From Luteolibacter sp. (lineage in GTDB: Bacteria; Verrucomicrobiota; Verrucomicrobiia; Verrucomicrobiales; Akkermansiaceae), in the NCBI GenBank assembly GCA_030696085.1, contig JAUYNL010000044.1, positions 1-64,000 of the forward strand: a stretch of 64,000 nucleotides of DNA, in the 5' to 3' direction. Both the position numbers and the translations under genes were made by a program. The notes below the pieces were generated by a model, which ran no database searches, was not told the DNA's origin, and was given only the letters and a program-made list of their open reading frames with translations. The first letter of the stretch is position 1. Each line of letters starts with the position of its first letter. This document shows, piece after piece, positions 62,391 to 64,000 of the stretch.

Positions 62391-63515
62391 ATGTGCTTCA
62401 TGACAGCACCGGAAGCCACTCCTCCCCGCGCGCTTTGGCTGCGCGATGGCGGGCGGGTGCTGCTGGATTTGTCAGGCGAGTGGCGGCGCGGCGGCACGGA
62501 GCCGGTGATCGAGGGTGAAGCGGGGGACCGCTTGCCCGAGGCCTATGTGACCGACGGACTGGGGACTTTTGATTCCACACTGCCGGCTTTTCTTCTGGCC
62601 ATGATTCGCAGAATGGAAGCCGCTGAGCCCCCGCTCGAGGGTCTGCCGCCGAATTTGCATGGTTTGATGGAGCTGGCCCTGGCCGTTCCGGAGGAAATCG
62701 AGGCGCGCGGCGAGCCGGAAGAGTCCACGCCGATCAAGGTGCTGGGGGCCGCCTCGATGAACGTCTGGGCAGGCGTCCGCTCCATCAATGAGTTCACCGG
62801 GCAGTCGATGCTATCGCTCGGACGTTTCATGGCCGGCCGCGCCCGATTTCGCCCCCGTGATTTTTGGATGATTGTAGAGGACTGCGGTGCCAAGGCGCTG
62901 CCCATTGTTTCGTTGATCAGTTTTCTCATTGGTTTGATTCTCGCTTTCGTGGGAAACGTGCAGCTCGCAAACTTCGGTGCCAGTCTATACGTCGCGGATC
63001 TGGTGGGCATCGCGATGGTGCGCGAAATGGGAGTGGTGATGACGGCCATCATCATGAGCGGCCGCACCGGAGCGGCGTTCGCCGCGCATCTGGGAAGCAT
63101 GAAGGCCAATCAGGAAATCGACGCCCTGCGCACTTTTGGCTTCGATCCCTTCGACTTTCTGGTCCTGCCGCGCATGCTCGCGCTGGTTCTGATGATGCCC
63201 TTGCTGACAGTGTATTCGAATATCATCGGCATCCTCGGCGGCATGCTTGTCGGCGCGGCGGTGGGCATTCCGCCGATCCTTTATTGGAATGAAACCCTTA
63301 GCATCGTCACTTTGGAAAACGCGTTCCTCGGGGTGTTCAAGAGCGTGTTTTTCGGCATTGTGATCGCCATGTGCGGCTGCCTGCAGGGCATGCACGCGGG
63401 AAATTCCTCGGCTGCCGTCGGCCTCGCGACCACCCGCGCGGTGGTCGCCTCGATCTCCGCCATCATCGTTCTCGATTCCGCGTTCGCCGCGATTTTCACC
63501 ATTCTTGATATCTAA
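62391..63515 (+). CDS. mlaE: MlaE-type lipid ABC transporter permease with STAS-like N-terminus
   Basis: 374 aa if the ATG at 62391 is used (AGGGA lies 13 bases before it); ATG at 62400 is equally possible. The first 125 residues form a STAS-like or linker domain (ALWLRDGGRVLLDLSGEW, GLGTFDSTLPAFLLAMIRRM). The permease (about 130-374) has five membrane helices and MlaE hallmarks ALPIVSLISFLIGLILAF, VREMGVVMTAIIMSGRTGAA, FAAHLGSMKANQEIDALRTF. Inner-membrane channel of a phospholipid transporter that keeps the outer membrane asymmetric. The next gene starts four bases after its stop. Confidence 0.92.
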   Translation: MCFMTAPEATPPRALWLRDGGRVLLDLSGEWRRGGTEPVIEGEAGDRLPEAYVTDGLGTFDSTLPAFLLAMIRRMEAAEPPLEGLPPNLHGLMELALAVPEEIEARGEPEESTPIKVLGAASMNVWAGVRSINEFTGQSMLSLGRFMAGRARFRPRDFWMIVEDCGAKALPIVSLISFLIGLILAFVGNVQLANFGASLYVADLVGIAMVREMGVVMTAIIMSGRTGAAFAAHLGSMKANQEIDALRTFGFDPFDFLVLPRMLALVLMMPLLTVYSNIIGILGGMLVGAAVGIPPILYWNETLSIVTLENAFLGVFKSVFFGIVIAMCGCLQGMHAGNSSAAVGLATTRAVVASISAIIVLDSAFAAIFTILDI

Positions 63516-63518
63516 CAG

Positions 63519-64000
63519 ATGCCCGGTTCCACCAGCCATTCCCCGGCCAAGGCGAAGATCGCCGTGCGCGATCTGACGATGGCCTACGGTTCCTTCGTAG
63601 TGATGCGGGATTTGAATTTCGAGGTCGCGGAAAAGGACATTTTCGTGATTATGGGCGGCAGCGGTTGTGGCAAGAGCACGCTGTTACGCCATCTCATCGG
63701 CCTGCGGGAACCCGCCAAGGGAAGCATTCTGTTTGAAGGCGAGGATTTCACCGCCACCCCCGCCGCGGAGCGCGGGCGCTTCATCCGGCGCATGGGTGTG
63801 ATGTATCAATCGGGTGCCTTGTGGTCGTCGCTGACTCTGGCTGAAAACATCGCCATGCCGCTTGAGGAGCACACCCAGCTCCCTCCCGGGACGATCCGCG
63901 AGTTGGTTTCCTACAAGCTCGCGCTGGTCGGTCTATCCGGATATGAGGAATACTATCCGGCCCAGATCAGCGGGGGCATGAACAAGCGCGCCGGCATCGC
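63519..64000 (+). CDS. mlaF: MlaF-type ABC transporter ATP-binding protein (partial)
   Basis: At least 160 aa; the gene runs off the window. Walker A is GGSGCGKST, the Q-loop region MGVMYQSGALWSSLTLAENI is typical of MlaF, and the ABC signature begins at QISGGMNKRAGIA at the edge. Walker B lies beyond 64000. It pairs with MlaE directly upstream. mlaD should follow outside the window. Confidence 0.93.
   Translation, partial: MPGSTSHSPAKAKIAVRDLTMAYGSFVVMRDLNFEVAEKDIFVIMGGSGCGKSTLLRHLIGLREPAKGSILFEGEDFTATPAAERGRFIRRMGVMYQSGALWSSLTLAENIAMPLEEHTQLPPGTIRELVSYKLALVGLSGYEEYYPAQISGGMNKRAGI

Overview
The window reads as chromosome of a GC-rich Gram-negative bacterium, most likely a member of the Verrucomicrobia (Verrucomicrobiae). 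The support is indirect: a PEP-CTERM surface protein, short palindromic repeats sitting in-frame inside genes, DPxxAxxW-type repeat lipoproteins, and housekeeping genes scattered singly rather than in proteobacterial operons. No rRNA, tRNA or CRISPR array was recognised.

Layout. 0-6 kb: a membrane protein, lysS, a Fur regulator, a PIN/TRAM protein, a decayed gene, a PEP-CTERM protein and a phosphatidyltransferase. 6-20 kb: a complete uptake [NiFe]-hydrogenase locus. Small subunit, large subunit, cytochrome b, protease and a nickel-permease-like gene run leftwards; hypA-hypB-hypF-hypC-hypD run rightwards; hypE faces hypD. The small subunit carries all six cysteines of the oxygen-tolerant [4Fe-3S] type. 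A 2.7 kb insert separates hypD from hypE and is bounded by two copies of the hypD 3' end. It carries an AAA15 ATPase plus a DUF4276 TOPRIM-like protein (a likely anti-phage pair) and remnants of two other genes.

20-31 kb: ilvH-ilvB, asd, a polyprenyl synthase, a Fur-like regulator leading sufC-sufB-sufD, an L,D-transpeptidase and ilvC. 31-43 kb: LOG protein, nadB, bioD, GT9 transferase, a twin CDGSH protein, accD, an AlaLys-rich histone-like protein, two unusual Verrucomicrobia-type proteins, def and a U32 peptidase. 43-48 kb: a defence-type cluster (VapBC, type IIG restriction-methylase, DUF4268, DUF3024). 48-60 kb: ECF sigma/anti-sigma pair, truA, acs, hom, yebC, rpoZ, smpB, engB and a secreted GH13 amylase. 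60-62 kb: an ISAs1-family element whose transposase is fused to a DruA (DUF4338) domain and is frameshifted. 62-64 kb: the start of an Mla lipid-transport operon, cut by the window end.

Themes. Nickel uptake, cofactor maturation and the oxygen-tolerant enzyme form one coherent hydrogen-oxidation unit. Two places hold defence genes: one inserted at the hypD end, one beside VapBC. Several promoters resemble TTGnnn-N16/17-TAGnnT lying so close to ATG that the mRNAs are probably leaderless.
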